From Methanosarcina baikalica (GTDB lineage Archaea; Halobacteriota; Methanosarcinia; Methanosarcinales; Methanosarcinaceae), in NCBI RefSeq assembly GCF_031461075.1, contig NZ_JAVKPK010000001.1:62001-126000 (forward strand): a DNA stretch of 64,000 bases, written 5' to 3'. This document shows, piece after piece, positions 62,721 to 64,000 of this stretch. How positions within the stretch are numbered: the first letter of the stretch is position 1; each line of letters opens with the position of its first letter. Below the pieces are notes generated by a model. That model was not told the DNA's origin. It saw only the letters and a program-made list of their open reading frames with translations, and searched no databases. The translations under genes were made by a program, and so were the position numbers.

Positions 62721-63046
62721 TTTTTGTTACCGATGTAAGTATGCATTTCATCCAGTTCAACAATAGATATCTCATTTTCACTTTTTAGAGCCTCTAACTC
62801 CTTACCAAATTTCTTTATCCATCTTTGGACAGAAACATGACTTACCCCTAAAAATCGTCCTATTGAGCGAAAGCCCAATCCTTCAAGGTAGAGTTGTAAA
62901 GCCTGTCTTTTTACAGAAGCGGAAAAAGCAGTTGATTTCAGCTCTACTGTATAGTTATAGCCACAATCAGAGCATTTGTACCGTTGACGCCCGCCAACTA
63001 TGCCATTCTTTTTGTGACTGGAACTATTACATTTTGGGCAATTCAT
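62612..63046 (-). CDS. IS1-family InsA-like ORF (zinc-ribbon/HTH part of transposase)
   Basis: 144 codons in the zero frame. N-terminal zinc ribbon MNCPKCNSSSHKKNG with RYKCSDCGYNY, then an HTH (LYLEGLGFRSIGRFLGVSHV) and the first catalytic Asp in VELDEMHTYIG. After a run of eight A (62718-62725 on the plus strand as T) the zero frame continues as non-conserved sequence to its stop. The active transposase is made by shifting -1 at this run into the second ORF. Confidence 0.85.
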   Translation of the reverse strand: MNCPKCNSSSHKKNGIVGGRQRYKCSDCGYNYTVELKSTAFSASVKRQALQLYLEGLGFRSIGRFLGVSHVSVQRWIKKFGKELEALKSENEISIVELDEMHTYIGNKKNIAGSGLLLIELGKSSSTALLAAEEQKLENYYGKN

Positions 63047-63104
63047 GCAGAAATATAGGTTATAAGTATATATATCTATTTTTGTTTACCAATGCCAAAA
63101 ATCA

Positions 63105-63686
63105 AAGACAAAAATATTGACTCTTTATTGTGGACGAACTGGGAAGCCGAGATCTTTACATTGATGCCGAAAAAATCTCCATCTATAAAGTCATCGTCCT
63201 CAAAACAATGCTTTACAATACCTATATCAAAACTGAAATTAACTGAAATTAACTGGCCTAATATGGTTAATAAAAATATTTAGTTTCAAAACATAAATTT
63301 TTTAGTTTATTTTAAGATTTTTAGGGGACAGAATCATTCACCACCTGGAAAAATCATAAAAGAACAAATTTAAACTGAATCTAAAAAAGAATAATCTTTT
63401 AATTTGAAAATTATAAACTGTTTAACGAAGTTACTTTTTAATATTATTGACATTATCTCCAGTCTTTTTCCAAGAAGATAGTAATTCAAGATTCGATTCT
63501 TAAAAATTGACCTCATCAGAGCCTTGAAGGAATTAACGTAATTCTGTAAAAGTCTGCACCTGAAGTATTTAACTGTAACGCATTTCCAGAGTGATATAAT
63601 CCAGCAAAAAGTAGTAAAAAATATACGAAGAGAATCGAAAAAGAAAGCACGAATTCAAGATAAAAACAAGTTAAGTAAAGAAAGAG
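63105..63686. other. intergenic, nothing recognised
   Basis: About 580 bp of AT-rich DNA between the IS element and the terminator of the pilin-like gene. A short direct repeat ttaactgaaa (about 63228-63250) is the only structure noted. Confidence 0.4.
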
Positions 63687-63710
63687 GAAAAAGCACCTTA
63701 AACAGGTGCT
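63687..63710 (-). terminator. terminator of the pilin-like gene
   Basis: On the minus strand AGCACCT - GTTTA - AGGTGCT followed by TTTTT. It is a perfect 7-bp stem 10 bp after the stop codon. Confidence 0.8.
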
Positions 63711-63720
63711 TAAATTGTTT

Positions 63721-64000
63721 TTATGGGATCCTTATATCAGTATCGCAGATAAGCTGATTGGTCTGGACATCAATGATTTTGATGTGGACAGTCTCACCAG
63801 ATTTAGGTTCAGCTCCAAAAGCATTTGCTCCAGCTGTGTCCGTCAACCTGAGCGTCTTCACAGAACCTACCCCAAAGACGCCAAGACCAGCAGGAGTAGC
63901 GGTAATAGCATTATTCGCAGCCCCAATTATATAAGACTGACCGCTCCCAACGGATGCCATAACTTTTGTTATTGCACCATCTTCGAAATGAATCGGGTCT
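63721..64000 (-). CDS. pilin-like protein, C-terminal part (runs off the window)
   Basis: The frame is open to the window edge, so the N terminus with any class III signal peptide lies outside. The visible 92 residues are beta-rich and Gly/Ala/Thr-rich (GVGSVKTLRLTDTAGANAFG, SGETVHIKIIDVQTNQLICD) and resemble C-terminal domains of archaeal type IV pilins (DUF1628-like). It is a plausible substrate of the nearby secretion ATPase and platform. The assignment rests on style and context only. Confidence 0.6.
   Translation of the reverse strand, partial: DPIHFEDGAITKVMASVGSGQSYIIGAANNAITATPAGLGVFGVGSVKTLRLTDTAGANAFGAEPKSGETVHIKIIDVQTNQLICDTDIRIP

Larger units (their letters stand above)
62357..63096 (-). 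mobile_element. complete IS1-family insertion sequence (740 bp)
   Basis: Left end GGTATTGTTAGCTAAAAATA; right end read inverted GGCATTGGTAAACAAAAATA, an imperfect terminal repeat of about 21 bp. It is flanked on both sides by the 8-bp direct repeat AAAAATCA (62349-62356 and 63097-63104). It holds two overlapping transposase frames on the minus strand. Confidence 0.88.

Overview
The window is chromosomal DNA of a methanogenic archaeon, almost certainly a Methanosarcina. Supporting evidence: a split-type NrpR nitrogen repressor (one HTH plus one NrpR domain), two winged-helix regulators of the DUF1724/FilR1 type typical of Methanosarcina, the archaeal modified mevalonate pathway genes, a minimal SufC-SufB Fe-S system, a family of secreted beta-propeller/PKD proteins, archaeal TATA boxes in front of genes, and AT-rich intergenic DNA. 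I do not name the species.

Layout. 1-6.3 kb: two tandem hydantoinase/oxoprolinase-like paralogues followed by two paralogous regulators. 6.3-12.2 kb: an AT-rich accessory stretch with an orphan 612-residue membrane protein, a decayed transposase, an unusual repeat protein with a glycosylation sequon in every heptad, a lipoprotein and dispersed repeats. 12.2-22.4 kb: housekeeping block with tRNA-Arg(GCG), an OBG-type GTPase, a cis-prenyltransferase-like protein lacking the catalytic Asp, a zinc-ribbon protein, NrpR, an MBL-fold protein, sufC-sufB, a peroxiredoxin, an HEXXH protein and a ThiF/HesA-type E1-like enzyme. 22.8-30.5 kb: a RavA/ViaA-like AAA+/VWA pair, a helical protein, a secreted protein behind a 22-bp perfect palindrome, then a gene-poor stretch with three copies of a dispersed repeat and tiny genes.

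30.5-44.0 kb: central metabolism. Aconitase and citrate synthase (the oxidative branch to 2-oxoglutarate) lie beside a UbiD-type decarboxylase and both subunits of an AcnX-type dehydratase, which together fit the anhydromevalonate phosphate route to isoprenoids. Then come a site-2 protease, a radical SAM protein, a phosphoglucosamine mutase-type enzyme, a LarE-type sulfur transferase and a GNAT acetyltransferase.

44.0-55.1 kb: a tandem array of five secreted proteins. Four carry the same seven-bladed RNGN-DIY propeller plus PKD domains (one also has a seven-bladed YVTN propeller); the fifth has NHL repeats and four PKD domains. The intergenic modules are also duplicated. Genes 1, 3 and 4 share a long 5' leader (A), gene 2 and the NHL gene share a short leader (B), and all four propeller genes share a hairpin-bearing 3' module. 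Two different MITE-like insertions lie in this array.

55.3-64.0 kb: a DUF531 protein, two overlapping tiny ORFs, a SufS-type cysteine desulfurase, a TnpB/IS605 right-end relic, a type II/IV secretion ATPase with its double-domain membrane partner, a complete IS1-family insertion with terminal repeats and target duplication, and the C-terminal part of a pilin-like gene running off the window end.

The observations I consider most worth checking are the sequon-per-heptad protein, the dispersed TGAGCTCATCCC-ended repeats, the MITE at 52829-53027 with its empty-site comparison, and the shared long leaders of the surface-protein array.
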